Notes: generated by a model not told the origin, from the letters alone. Counted from the first letter of the stretch, positions 1 to 11,379 are shown. The stretch is 64,000 nucleotides of DNA from Bryopsis sp. KO-2023 (GCA_030272585.1 BSYQ01000006.1:6225001-6289000); one strand, 5' to 3'. A program made the numbers and translations.

Positions 1-2219
1 ATGTATTGGCACACCTGTGTGAAGATACTCCGGAGCAATGTAATGATAGGTTCCCTTGATTTCTCCGGTAGCTGTATAGACATCCTCCGATTTGTCAAAA
101 ACCCTTGCCAACCCCATGTCCCCTACTTTAGCATTCATGTTCGAATCCAACAACACATTAGCGGGCTTCAAATCCCTACATCGTTTATTATGCCTCCTTC
201 AGTTTACAGAAAACTTCATATTTTTTTCCTTCAGAAAACTACAAACCTCAACTCAGCGCGTTCTGGTTATGAATAAAACCACCTAATCCATCAACGGTAA
301 GAAATAACCAAAAAAAATCCTGAAAGAAACGAGCTAAAAAGAACCCACCACCGATAAATCGATTACCTGTGAGCGATGGGAGGTGTGCAATTGTGCAGGT
401 AAAACAGCCCTATGGCCGTTTCTTTTGCGATTCTGATCCTGGCTTCCCATGGGCAGTTCCCCCTCTCCAACCTGGTTTCCAGATTTCCTCCAGGCAGCAT
501 TTCGTACACGAGGGATTTGTTATTTTTGCAGGTACCGTACAGAGTGACGATGTGAGGGTGCCTTATTCTTCCCAGCACTTTGATTTCTCTGATGTACTCT
601 TCGTTTCCCTGATTCAAACCAAAAAGGGAAACGAAAAAACAAACACTGTTTTTTCATTACACACTTAACGAAAAATCCAACAAAACAAAGTTAAAATACA
701 CAAAAAAAAAACAAGGTCAAACAAGGTTTTAGTTTGTTGTAAATGAACTTGAATAATACATGAATAGTTAATTTAATATGGTGTGGTTCCACCTGCATGA
801 CATCCTCGCCGAGGACCTTTACAGCGACAGGCACGTGATTGATGACCCCCTTGTAAACCAAACCGTAGCCACCAGAACCCAACAAATTGGATTCGTTGAA
901 ATTATTGGTAGCGTTGCACAAATCCTCCGTTGAATATAATTGCACGAGCGAATCCAGGTCGCTCGGCCCCTCCCCCACATCTCCTCTATTTGTCGTAACA
1001 ATCGGGATGGGCAAATCATCCAGTTCATCTTCCTACCAGCAACCTCAAATCTTAGTAGCCATTACCGTCAAAAGTATGCACATGTACACCAAACTCCAAA
1101 TGTGATAGAACAACCCCTTATTTTCGTAAGAAAAGTCAGAAATGCAGTCAATTGATCTTTGTTTCACCGCGGTCCGGAACACTGCACTTTATCACCAGCA
1201 ACAATATTGTGGATGGGGATGCTCAATGGAAATTGGCTTAATGTAAGGGTGTTGGGGGTCTCTTTTCTTTCTTTCATTTTTCATTCTATATTAAAAAAAA
1301 AAATTATAGCAACTCAACACAGCATTGCAATGCAACTACGGACACAGTTTATTGAAATTAGAAAATGCACTTTTCCTTTCTGGAACGAAAAAATTACCTC
1401 AGGACCAGCACTATCGTCGCAGTGGGGGTCCACTAATCCTGTGGCAGTTTGAACCCAAGATGAAGATTTCGAATTCGAAGCTACGAGAAGCCTTGGAATG
1501 AACACCACCACATCTTCCCCTGGGCGAGCTCTTGCATCCAGAAAACTGTACAAATCTTGCGAAAATTTCGTGACGACATCGTAGTCAGTGTCAAATCTTC
1601 TGGGAGGGGTTTGCAAGAAGAGGACCACGATGGCCCTCCAAAAGGCATCGAACACTTGGGTGAACCTCACCCTGGTTTCTGCATCCACCACATTGCGGTG
1701 TTTCGTTGAGAGCTCCTCCAACAACGGGCCAAAGAAAGTCAACCCCAATTCAGCAGTCACTCTGGACAGAGTGCCGGTTGCAGCCCGATGCTTCTGGTTG
1801 TTGATCCCATGCACACATCCCACCAGAAACAGCTCTCTCCAAAATGTGGTGTACGCAGAAAGCACATTTTTTGCGATTGGCCGAGTATCGGGGAGCGATC
1901 CGCCCCCCACGGATCGATGCATTTCGCGGAAGACCTCGACGAATCTGATCCTTGCCAATCTCGACATCCCTTTCAACATGCGCCTCATGCAAACAGCCAC
2001 ATCCGTTTTCGCCGCCGAACTGAGGCCTTCTTCGTCAGCGGTCTCCGTCAAGTCGAAGTAAAATTCCTGAAAAGTGTGCTTTGCTCGGAGGAACTCCTCC
2101 ATGGCCATCGTCATGGGGGGAAACCCACACTCGCTCGGATTGCATCGAAACACATCCAACAAGAAGGATCGAAGCTCGGCGCACTCCGCCTCTCCGTCCG
2201 CTGGGCCGATGTGCGACAT
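1..2219 (-). CDS. Protein kinase (RLK/Pelle-type) fused to an uncharacterised N-terminal domain; 3' end outside window
   Basis: Four exons fit: 2219-1398, 1032-793, 608-367 and 175-1, with phase-consistent GT-AG introns; the first junction is CCTGAG|GTAATT to TAG|GAAGAT. Exon 1 encodes 274 residues without a recognised domain, rich in aromatic and Leu residues (FDAFWRAIVVLFLQTPPRRF). Exons 2-4 encode a kinase of the receptor-like/cytoplasmic class: glycine loop LGSGGYGLVYKG (about residues 325-336), VAVK lysine (about 346), IRHPHIVTLYG, HRDLKPANVLLD assembled across an intron, a DMG in place of DFG (VGDMGLARVF) and GTYHYIAPEY. No signal peptide or membrane segment is visible, so it is probably cytoplasmic. 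The DMG glycine-loop start is tolerated in some active kinases, so activity is plausible. The N-terminal domain resembles the C-terminal part of the gene at 12360-14392. Joining exon 1 to the kinase exons is inferred from phase and strand; two separate genes remain possible. Confidence 0.72.
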
Positions 2220-2414
2220 CGTGAAGTTTCACTGCTAGAACCCCATGCGAGGAAAAAAACGTGTACAGAAGCAGCAACAGCTGGAAAGGAGAATCAGAAG
2301 TGACACCAAGATGGCGCGATTACCGTCAAATTCAACATCTCCGTAGAGGACAGTTCCCCCCAAAATATCACTCTTTCCGCAACCAGTGCTTTCCGAGGAG
2401 TTCGCACAAGGGAA
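2220..2414. promoter_or_regulatory. Probable bidirectional promoter, kinase fusion / Hsp70-like
   Basis: Only 195 bases separate the start codons of two divergent genes, so both promoters must share this interval. I saw no convincing TATA box or heat-shock element. The call rests on spacing alone. Confidence 0.5.
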
Positions 2415-4124
2415 ATGCCGCTTGTTGTGGCGGAAGACAGCGCGAAGGAAGGTGACGTGGTCGTCGCCATAGATTTCGGGACGTCCAGGACGGCGTGGTG
2501 CTGGACCATCATTGGCAGCGAAGGAATCTATGTCGAAAAGCTCGATGGCGCCGGGGGATCTGCCTCTGTCGACGTCAAGACGCCCACCAGCGTCTTGATC
2601 AACGACTCGAGAGCGGTGGATTTCGGTTACAGCGCCGAGGAGGCTTTTCTCGAACAAGGGGAGGGAGGTTCTCTAAGACTTTTCAAGTGCTTTAAGATGG
2701 CGCTACATAAGCCTTTCGAGGACGACCCAATGGTTGCGTCCGTGGATGGAAGTAGGCTGCAGCTGTCTATTGTTTTGCAGAGGTCCCTGGAGTACGTGTG
2801 CAAGGAAGCTGTGACGAGGCTGAAAGAGAAATCGATTCTGTTGCAGTCCCGGACTGCGCACGACGTGTTTTGGGTTTTGACGCTTCCTGCGATATGGAGC
2901 GATCACGCCAAGGCGGTGATGCGCAAGGCCGCGTTCAAAGCAGGTCTCGTTCGTTCGGAGCAATCGAATCACCTCCTACTCGCCCTCGAACCGGAATGCG
3001 CTGCCATAGCCTCCCAACTGGATCCTAATCAGAACCAACTCTGGCACGTGGGGAGTCGTTTCCTCATAGCTGACTGCGGCGGCGGGACGTTGGATATCAC
3101 TGGCCACGAGGTGGTTGGTGACAATCCCTTGCGGTTGCGGGAACTCATGCCACCGGCGGGCGGCCCCTTTGGCGCGACGCAGGTAGACGCCGAATTCCTG
3201 GCGTTTTTCGCTGATCTGATTGGAAGAGAGAGGTTTAACTACCTAACGAGGTTCCATCCTGACCAACTTGTTGGTCTTACGAAAGAGTGGGAGGAAAAAA
3301 AGCAACAGTTTCGTTTCAACGCTGACACTGATCAGTGGACGCAATTCAGAGTCGGCGGGGTGTTGACAGAGCTCGAGCTGGGGGAGTTGTTTTCTGGTTT
3401 TATCGACGAGTGGAACGAAGCTAATCCACAAAAAAACGTCAGAAAACGAGGGATGTCGTCAATGTTGCTGTCGTTCAACTTGATGAAATCGTTTTTCGTC
3501 GAGCCCGTGACGAACATCGTCGACAAGGTTGAAAACGTGATTCTGGAACACGAGGCCGAATTGCGGCCATTAGAGTGCATAATTCTGGCAGGAGGATTTT
3601 CCAACTGCCAACTGTTGCAAAAGGAAATGAGAGACAGATTTGCAGGGAGAGGGACCCAGGTGGTGGCTGGAAATCGGCCAGACTTGTTGATCGTGCAAGG
3701 AGCGGCTGTGTTTGGGGCGAGACCTCTGGATGTGGTGGAAAGCAGGGTTTCGAAATACACTTTCGGAGTTAAGACCTCCATTCTGGGGATGATGGACCTA
3801 TTCCACGTACATGGCAGGATTGGGGAAAATCTTCCTGTGGCCAGTCGAACTCAGCGCCATTTTTATTCCCCCGTTCTCGACGAACAAGACGAGGGAAAGG
3901 TGGAGATTCTGATTACCGACAAAACGGATGTTACATTAAGGAATGAAGATGGAGTGCAGGAGCTTGCACACGTTTTGGTACCGTTTGATTTGGACCTGCC
4001 ATTTGATGAGAGAGGAATCGGTGTCGAATTTGCTTTCGGAGCTACGGAAATTGAATGTTACGTTTATGACAAGAAAACTGAGCAGGAGTTGGGCCGTGCG
4101 GTGCCTGATTTTAGATTTTTCTAA
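2415..4124 (+). CDS. HSPA12-type Hsp70-like ATPase (copy 1)
   Basis: Single-exon gene of 569 residues. The actin/Hsp70 ATPase fold is shown by phosphate-1 motif VVVAIDFGTSRTA (about residues 15-27), phosphate-2 motif ADCGGGTLDIT (about 219-229) and adenosine motif IILAGGFSNCQLL (about 388-400). The C-terminal region is short, with no canonical Hsp70 substrate-binding domain and no EEVD tail, as in HSPA12A/B relatives. Family members are poorly understood Hsp70 relatives; client and partner are not evident here. A paralogue lies at 25991-27793 on the same strand. The ATG at 2415 is the first in frame and the ATPase motif starts close behind it. The lack of introns contrasts with most neighbours. 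Confidence 0.85.
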   Translation: MPLVVAEDSAKEGDVVVAIDFGTSRTAWCWTIIGSEGIYVEKLDGAGGSASVDVKTPTSVLINDSRAVDFGYSAEEAFLEQGEGGSLRLFKCFKMALHKPFEDDPMVASVDGSRLQLSIVLQRSLEYVCKEAVTRLKEKSILLQSRTAHDVFWVLTLPAIWSDHAKAVMRKAAFKAGLVRSEQSNHLLLALEPECAAIASQLDPNQNQLWHVGSRFLIADCGGGTLDITGHEVVGDNPLRLRELMPPAGGPFGATQVDAEFLAFFADLIGRERFNYLTRFHPDQLVGLTKEWEEKKQQFRFNADTDQWTQFRVGGVLTELELGELFSGFIDEWNEANPQKNVRKRGMSSMLLSFNLMKSFFVEPVTNIVDKVENVILEHEAELRPLECIILAGGFSNCQLLQKEMRDRFAGRGTQVVAGNRPDLLIVQGAAVFGARPLDVVESRVSKYTFGVKTSILGMMDLFHVHGRIGENLPVASRTQRHFYSPVLDEQDEGKVEILITDKTDVTLRNEDGVQELAHVLVPFDLDLPFDERGIGVEFAFGATEIECYVYDKKTEQELGRAVPDFRFF

Positions 4125-5009
4125 ATTGCTTTTTTGTGTTGATGGTTTTGCAAGCAGTGTGTTTGTGCTGTTTTCTTGATGGCGTTTGTTTTTTCAAGAG
4201 GGGGTGCCTGTACAGATTATGATAGGAATGCTAAGGGTGGTGCTTCATCCTCCCTGTTTTTCTTCTTGAGGGAAGGGGTTTTGTACATTTAAGAAACGCT
4301 TAGGAGTTCTGCGTAGCAAAGAACCAGCAGAGTGTTTGTGTTGGTCATATAGTTTGCTTTCACCATTCCTTGAAGTGTTGCAGAAACTGGGAAGAGAGAG
4401 TCCAGTTTGTGTGAATTGCTTAAAGAATGTGGAGTCAGAAAATAACATGCTGGTGTGTTGATATTTTGACACATGATCTGTCTCCAAATCCTCAGAGCCC
4501 TTGAGAAAAGGCTAAGTCGTGTGCACTTGGAAGGTGTGTGTTGTGCCTGATCAGAGCTTATGAGTACTTTACAGCTTGATTCTGTTGCATATTTGTCTGG
4601 TGAAAATGAGTTGGCGGTCCAGCAGTGAATTTGCTCAGTTTTGTGGGGTTCAATCCACCAAGTCGATGAAATTTCAAAGTCCTCAAGCTTTCTAAAAGTC
4701 CATGGACTTGAGAGAACAAGCAGACAAGAAAGCAAACACATCAACTTAGAAACACAGTGTCACTTGAGAATTAATCCTCCAAAAGAAAATTTCTTTAAAT
4801 TGCTAACAAAAAACGGAAAACTAATGCAGGTTGAGCTAAAATGCTTTGATATTAGAGCTTATATTCCCCTCCCCTCCCTCTCCACCAAATTCGACATCAG
4901 CTATATATGCTGATACTACTCATGTTTATGAAACTGCCTATATATCATTGCCCTATCTTTGGACAAACTACTCCTCCCATTTCTCCGACGCTTGTCTAGC
5001 TTTTGAACG
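4125..5009. other. Intergenic, 3' regions of two convergent genes
   Basis: Tail-to-tail interval between the Hsp70-like gene (+) and the KEN-box gene (-). It contains open frames without recognisable domains and no clear repeat. I see no supported gene. Confidence 0.6.
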
Positions 5010-5949
5010 CTAAAAACTCCCCTCCACTTGAACTTTAAAAACGGCTTTGTAGCCTTTCCTTTTCTTTTCGCTGGCCTTTATCGGATATTTCGCAGCTGCA
5101 GAGTCGCCATTCGTTTTCTCGGTCGCTCATCCTCATCTTCAACACGAAAATAGCAAACAAGGAGTTGTTTTTTGGTCTTTCAAGGTTTCAAATAAGGGAG
5201 GAACAAGAAAGCTCACGAACAAGATAGGAAACAATGATAACGACGAGACGATAGTTTAAAATCCAATGGCATTTACCATCCCGGTCCTCGTTATTTCTCT
5301 TCCTTTTTTTTTCGGCACTGGCGCACGTTCTTGTTGGAACTTCTATAGGATCGTTGGTCTATAGAAGGAAGAAACAAAACGCTCAATCAGCCGCCGAGAA
5401 GAATATCGTACCAAACGTTCGTCGCTGACTATACGAGAACAAGGGGAAGCGCCGTCGAACCAGAATTCTGTTCAAGGCTCCAACTATATGACTGGGTTGA
5501 AAATACGCCACCAGGCAAAAAGCAATCACTTTCGTCAAGCAATTTTTTACCTCAGTTGAGGTGTTCGAAGTCTCGTGGGGATCCTGTGGGACCTTAGCAA
5601 CAGCTGCGACCTCAGTTGGGACCTCATCCTATGCAAGCATGCCACAAATAAACCGTGTCAACAAAATCCACAGTATGGATCTGTGTGAGGGTCACTTAGG
5701 AGAAGGCACGGTCCTTCCATCGCTTTCGACGTCGATCCAAACGAAAAAACGAAGAAAGACGCGAGCACTTGGGATTGGGATTAATGACAGAAACAAACGA
5801 AATAACGATGAACTCACCACGTTCGTAAACATCCAAGTAATATCTTCAAGTGCTCTCCGCCGTCGTCGTTGGCTGGGTGGTTTCCCCTTTTTTGCCTTCA
5901 AACAAGGACCAACGGAAGGGGGCGGACGGTTGTTCTCCTTGTCCGCCAT
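5010..5949 (-). CDS. Small KEN-box and D-box protein, candidate APC/C substrate
   Basis: Four exons keep frame: 5949-5818, 5628-5551, 5358-5277 and 5095-5010, giving about 125 residues. The N-terminus reads MADKENNRPPP, with a KEN box at residues 4-6. A basic run then leads into RRRRRALEDIT (about 28-38), which fits an RxxL destruction box and resembles the RRALxDIT context of plant securin-like (PATRONUS) proteins and cyclins. The middle is acidic/Thr-rich, followed by KKRKRNNEDRD, a likely nuclear signal, and a C-terminus KGYKAVFKVQVEGSF. The composition suggests a disordered nuclear regulator degraded in mitosis. The motifs are seen directly; function is inferred. The third exon could use another acceptor (CCTATAG) with a different frame, but only the chosen set keeps the frame open to a stop. 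Confidence 0.62.
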
Positions 5950-6395
5950 CGTCTTCTACAGATCTCCTCAAACAACTCGTCGATGCACTCAAACCTGGTC
6001 GTTCCTATTCAGTGTGGTGTTGTAATACTATTTGGCGGCTATATAACCTGCCTGAGAGTCCAAAAAGGTTGTAAAGCGGGTGATGTGGAGAATCGTCAGT
6101 TTCGATTTTCAGTTTCTGGCATCCCCCATCTTGCGCGCCCTATCGAAACAAAATTATCGCAGTCTTGTTCTCATCATATCTGAGACACACTTGTTTGTTG
6201 AAGTCTGAACAACCAACGCACACATGGCGGACACGGGCCTTCTCTGAAAGTCGGGCACTTGGCCGAAGGTGAGAGGGAAAAGAAAAAGGGATGGGGGTGC
6301 ATTAACAACAATCAAATGGACATTCAGCAAATGGCACATTAGTATTTTCTCCACTTCTGCTTGGGGGTATACATCACAAATGTCTGGCAAAGGAC
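5950..6395. other. Divergent intergenic region
   Basis: 446 bases between the KEN-box gene (-) and the molybdopterin synthase gene (+), presumably holding both promoters. No motif stands out. Confidence 0.5.
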
Positions 6396-7462
6396 ATGGA
6401 TTCGGGGGAACAGTGCGAATTCGTCGAGGTGCGCGGGGACGGCTTAGAACTGCAAAAGTACGTTGATCTCGTGAGCAGCGACGATGCCGGCGCTATCGCG
6501 ACGTTTTCTGGAGTCACACGAAATGAATTTCGAGGAAAAACCGTGGTAAAGCTTGAGTACGAAGCGTATGTTCCGATGGCGGTGGCCAAATTGAAGGTGG
6601 GGACCGAGTGCTTATTCTATGACTACTCCTTAGTCCTTAGGTCTTGACAACAGGAAATTCTGATTGGGTGGGGTGCAGAAATCATCCATCTCATTGACTG
6701 TTGATGGAATGCACCAGCAGAGCACATGGATGGCTACACAAAACTGAAAATAATTTATAGTTATCCCACCAAAAGCTAGCTTGATTGATTTTTCTTTGTG
6801 CTTACCCCTTCTTGGTTTTCTGTGCAACTGTCACTGGTGTTTCGAATTGTGAATTCCCTGATGAAGGAACAATTCTGAGGTGATGCTCTCAGGAAATCTG
6901 CCAACAAATACGTGGAAAATGGGAAGTGAGGAAAATTGCAATAGCCCACCGAACTGGGGTTGTCCCAGTTCGACATCCGAGTGTCATTATTGCGATATCA
7001 TCGGCACACCGAAAAGAAGCCCTCGAGGTGATAAAAGTTCCTGACTAGCACCAAAATAGACCATTTATTTGGACATTCCTAAAGAGCGTGGCAGCATCTG
7101 GCCTCAAATCCAACCAGCTCACCATCTATAACAATTCCAGCACTTGTCACTCTTTGTATTGATGGGGAACATCCACTCTGTTCATGTTTTTCTTTTTTCT
7201 TGAGGCTTGATCTTCGATGGCAGCCAGCTTTAGGTTCAGTTACTGTGTTAACCGAGTCAAATCAGTCGTTTTGGGGCTGTTGAATGACTGATTGAAAGAT
7301 TACTGTGGTGCGTACGATATGTAGGCCACGCATTGGGCAATCGACGAACTGAAAGCAACTGTTCCGATATGGAAGAAAGAGTTTTTTGATGATGGATCTG
7401 TCTGGAAAGAGAACGAGGAGTCGAGGCGACTGTATGGGGTACAACAGAAAGCCCAATCGTAG
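6396..7462 (+). CDS. MOCS2B: Molybdopterin synthase catalytic (large) subunit, MoaE/MOCS2B type
   Basis: Three exons (6396-6596, 6893-7027, 7325-7462) give 157 residues, the usual length. MoaE features appear in order: [20 protein letters not shown] (about residues 31-50), [34 protein letters not shown] and [15 protein letters not shown] with its catalytic lysines near the C-terminus. The enzyme acts with MoaD/MOCS2A to put dithiolene sulfur on cyclic pyranopterin monophosphate in molybdenum cofactor synthesis, normally in the cytosol. No transit peptide is seen. All junctions are GT-AG (AAG|GTGGGG, CTCAG|GAAATC, GAG|GTGATA, TGTAG|GCCACG). Phase is kept across the three exons, and they follow family alignment without gaps. 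Confidence 0.93.
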
Positions 7463-9818
7463 CAGTTTGCAGTTTTGTCCGCTGGTTGCATTCCTGCTGG
7501 CTGAAATAAGGAGGTTAGAAAGCGGAGAACGGGGAGATTCAGGCTGAAAAAAAATCACGAAAAAGCCATGGTTGGTGAAAGAGGGGAAATCAGAAAGCAG
7601 TGGGATTGAGTGAGTGTTCAATGGGACAGATTGAATCCAAAATGAGGTGGATAGACAAGTGCATTGGCTTCACTGAAGCCAACACCCCACATGAGGTGCA
7701 ATGTTGGAAATGAAAAAATTATGTATTTCAACTGTTTGTTTTATTCTTGGCAGTGATGGTTTGGATAAGGCAGAGAAGAAGTTATGAAGTCGCAGTGTAA
7801 TGCCAAAAGAATTATTTGTGTAGAGAACGGCCCTAGAATCCGACCTTTGACATGGATTACTGTAGGGCTTGCTTATCCCAGTAGGGCTGGGATAAGCAAG
7901 CAGCTCGATAGGGCTGTTGATGCACAAAAATTGCAATATGTAATACTTAAGTATATATTTGTCAATTCCACGCAGAAACCCTGGATATTTGATGTATTGG
8001 GTATACTCTAAAGGAACTTTTTCAGCCAGAACTTTTTTCAGCCGGAATTTGTTTTGAAGTAAAGAATTAAAAAATAACGAAAATTAATTCCAGATGAAAA
8101 AAATTCGGCGAAAACAAAACGAAACGAACTGAAGTCGTAGAAGAAACAAGACAACCCAGACCTGTTCTTCCTGTTTTGTCGGTGCTGCTTTTGTTGTTTT
8201 AATTAAAATCATGAAAGTCATGCCTGGATGGTCATTTTGATCAGATGAGTCCTTACAGTGTGCTCCCTGATATTCCATAATAGATTTCGGCAGTATCGGC
8301 GTTTCGTCAATCCTCCAAATATTTTTCAACACCAAATCAGTTGACTGAACAGGAACCATTACAAACTTCCCCATCAATCTTGAAACCATGATCCAGCCTT
8401 CAGGTTAAAACCACAGTTTGTCCTAAGAGACTCCATGTTCACTGAGTCTACTGCCCATGATATTCAGCTTGGCTTTTCTTTCGTTACCCTAACAGTTTCG
8501 ATTGGCCCCAATGGTTGTGGAGAATGGAGGAAAATGGGTCAGAACTGTGGCTGAGTTCACTTGACTGGGACAGAAAAACTAACGTGCATCAACAAAGATG
8601 AACTGTATGATTTGAATTTGCTTGAATATCGAACGCTTGTTGGGGGACAAACCAATCAAAGAGTGGATATAATCGCTTTCTCCTTAAAAGGCTCTTAATC
8701 ATTGATACAAACGGCTGGCGGAAAAAACATCTACTAAGAGAAAACCTCAATCCTTCCAACTCAAGGATCCCTGGACAACTTTTTTGCTGGATCATGGAAA
8801 CGGAAATTGTGAGGAAAATCAACTGTTGGTTTATGTAATGTAATTTGGTTTGAGATTCCACAAAATTTCCAGCCCAAGAAGTGTCCAGGGCCCTAATCAG
8901 TCTTCTTGATAACAGTTTTGACATGAGGTGGTCCTCTTCTTCACAATCCAAAAATAAGACCTATCTTGACGGGCGCGAACAAGCCAAAGCAGAACACTCG
9001 CCGGCCGCCAACTTTTCTTTGACAAGGAACCAAGTGATCGCTTGTTCAAAAACAGAATCCAGGGGCACAGTGTGCGATCACCACAAAACCGACACCCTTT
9101 CCCTGTACTTTGTAAAACGTCAGGGCCCCACAACGAAACCACAAAGTGCACGCACAGAGAGGAGAAAGTCGTTCATCTCTAATTATTTGCAGGATAACCA
9201 TTCTCTGCTCTGATGGAAAACATCCACACGCATCTGGTTGGCGCGTTTCCAAAGAAACATATTCCCTCTCGTTGAGAACCTCCACAAACCACTCGAAAAC
9301 TGTAGTTCGTTCTCGAGATCGAGAGGGCTTATGTCGCGCTTTCGACAGGTGCAAGTAATTGCTCACGAGCGCAACGCAACGCGACTGACAGAAATTGAAA
9401 CAGTTACAGACGGTTAACCGTCGATCACACAATAAAACCTCTTGCGACGTTGCATACCCCACGCGCTCTCTTGCCTTCTTGAGAATCTTAACCTTGAGCG
9501 CGTTATACTGACAAAAAAGCACGATGTGGACGATTGTTTCTGGATGCACGGAGTGGCCGAGTAAGTTTGGGCTCGGATAAGCTGCTCTTGTTTGTGTCTT
9601 CGGGACGTCTAAGAGTTTTGGAAACTCGAAAAGCTTTCGAGTTGGCCCCAATTGTATGTTTTTCGTCCATTTCAGGTTTCACTGTCCGGGACCGGTGGGT
9701 GGCCAAGCTGCGAGCAATGCGATCATCCAGGAAATTGGGGCTTCTCTCCGTACGACCGAGGGAAATGAAATTACGCTCAAGCAACGTGCACAGGGAGCAT
9801 CGACTGATAGCTCTCGCC
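7463..9818. other. 2.4-kb stretch without a supported gene
   Basis: Contains a perfect 14-bp-arm palindrome at 7868-7900. A 201-codon minus-strand frame at 9046-9651 has no recognised domain and overlaps the probable promoter of the next gene. Nothing else can be supported. Confidence 0.5.
7868..7900. repeat. Perfect inverted repeat, 14-bp arms, 5-bp loop
   Basis: CTTGCTTATCCCAG and CTGGGATAAGCAAG flank TAGGG. It lies about 400 bases past the MOCS2B stop. It could be a hairpin of a transcript end or the remnant of a foldback element. No protein context explains it. Confidence 0.85.
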
Positions 9819-11379
9819 ATGGATTCCGACATGATGAATGGTGTCGAAATTCAAGAAAAGGGATCAGAGGACTACAGTAAGCAACTGCAGCTCCACCAAC
9901 TGCTTGCCATGAAATTCTGGTGTTGTGATGAAACTCATTTCTTGTTTTGCATTGCAGGTCCACGTGTCCCATTTGGCAAGACAAAATTCATCCACCGAAA
10001 GATGGGCAGAGGTAACCCAAATATTTGCTCTTGATGATCATTTGTAATATTGAACAACTTTTGTTGTGTCCAGATGTCCCTTGACTGGAACATGAATCCA
10101 ATAAAAATGCCTTCTTCTGTAGGTCACCGCAAGCAGGAGCAGCCCCAACCTTGTGTGGCAGCATCCTCATGGCCACTACCATCATTCCCCTCACCTTCAG
10201 CTTCAGGTCCAACCCTGACACCAGCTCCATCTGCTCCACCATCCGCGACAGGCACATTCTCCATGCCAGCCCCAGTACCGGCTACACCATTCATACCAGC
10301 TCCATCACCGGCTCCGTCACTGGATCCACCATCGATATCAGCTCCATCACCGGGTCCACCATTGATGTCAGCTCCATCACCGGGTCCACCAACCACACCA
10401 GCACCATCACCAGCTCCATTATCCATGCCAGCTCCATCATCCATGCCAGCACCATCACCGGCTCCATCATCCACACCAGCTCCATCACCGGCTCCACTAT
10501 CCGCGGCGCCATCACCGGCTCCACCATCCACACCAGCCCCATCACCAGCTCCATTATCCATGCCAGCCCCATCGCCGGTTCCATCGTCACCAGTACCGTC
10601 ATCCGCTTCGAAACGAATACCTGCCAGTAAGTATCAAAGGCCCTGACCTGATCATTGAATTTTTTGCGGATGGATTTCTGGCATTTCCATATTCCTGAAA
10701 CTGCATTGCTTTTTGATCCAAGCTATGATAATGCTGGTTTTTCCTAAACCAAAAATAACTATGATGAAGAGGGACCAACTGTGAGAGGGTGTACATCATA
10801 TAAAATTTATCATTTCTGAGCTTCTGGCCATTAAATTTTTTGTATTGTTGATGATAATCTGCAAAACCTCAATTCTTTGATGGTTGGTCCACCAGGCTGT
10901 TGTTTGTTTTCTCTTTGAATGCTCACAATGATTGCATGATGTTTCCAGAGCATCGATCCACAAAGAAGGAGGTCCACCAGAAGCCATCGAAGTCAGAGCA
11001 CAGAGGCACCAAAGGTGAGTCATCTCAATTGAAAAGTCATGTCTGAATTCCCCAAAATTTATCATATGCCCAATCAAGTTTTGGAAACTTTTTCCAAAAC
11101 TGACGTATGGTTGTACAAAACTCAAAGGTGCATTATGGAAGAATTTGTCAGCAAATCATGGAGCTTTCTTTGAATGTTCTTTCCTCTTTTTTTATAGGGG
11201 GCGATAAAAAGAAATCGAAAGCAACCCCTGGAATTTCCCCCAAGTCCAAAAAGGCCACCAAGGTCCGCCGAGCTTCTCCCCCCCCTCCCCCCCCTCATGA
11301 TGATTCGGATGATAGTGGAATGAGCTTCTCCCCGGAGAAGATACGTCTTCGTCGTGCCATGAAGATGTTCAAATTCTGA
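9819..11379 (+). CDS. Proline-rich repeat protein with basic, probably nuclear, C-terminus
   Basis: Five exons keep phase: 9819-9876, 9958-10011, 10123-10626, 10949-11014 and 11198-11379. The start is MDSDMMNGVEIQ in a favourable GCCATGG context. Exon 3 encodes about 165 residues of imperfect PAPSPAPxS(M/T)PAPSP repeats built from a degenerate 12-30 bp unit. Exons 4-5 are Lys/Arg-rich (KKKSKATPG, KATKVRRASPPPPPP), then DDSDDSGMSFSPEKIRLRR, ending AMKMFKF. Low complexity and the basic tail suggest a disordered nuclear or nucleic-acid-associated protein. No family is recognised. The alternating arrangement resembles extensin-like tracts, but there is no signal peptide and no SPPPP cross-link motif, so a wall protein is unlikely. 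The repeat makes other frames open in this exon. Confidence 0.68.

Noticed and set aside
4289-4744. 151-codon minus-strand frame
   Set aside because: No domain, no exon partners, and located in the 3' interval of two convergent genes.
9046-9651. 201-codon minus-strand frame
   Set aside because: No recognised domain, no clear splice partners, and it overlaps the likely promoter of the proline-rich gene.
10124-10602. Gly/Ala/Asp-repeat and Met/Val-repeat frames antisense to the proline-rich exon
   Set aside because: They are by-products of the repeat; only the plus-strand frame joins flanking exons in phase.
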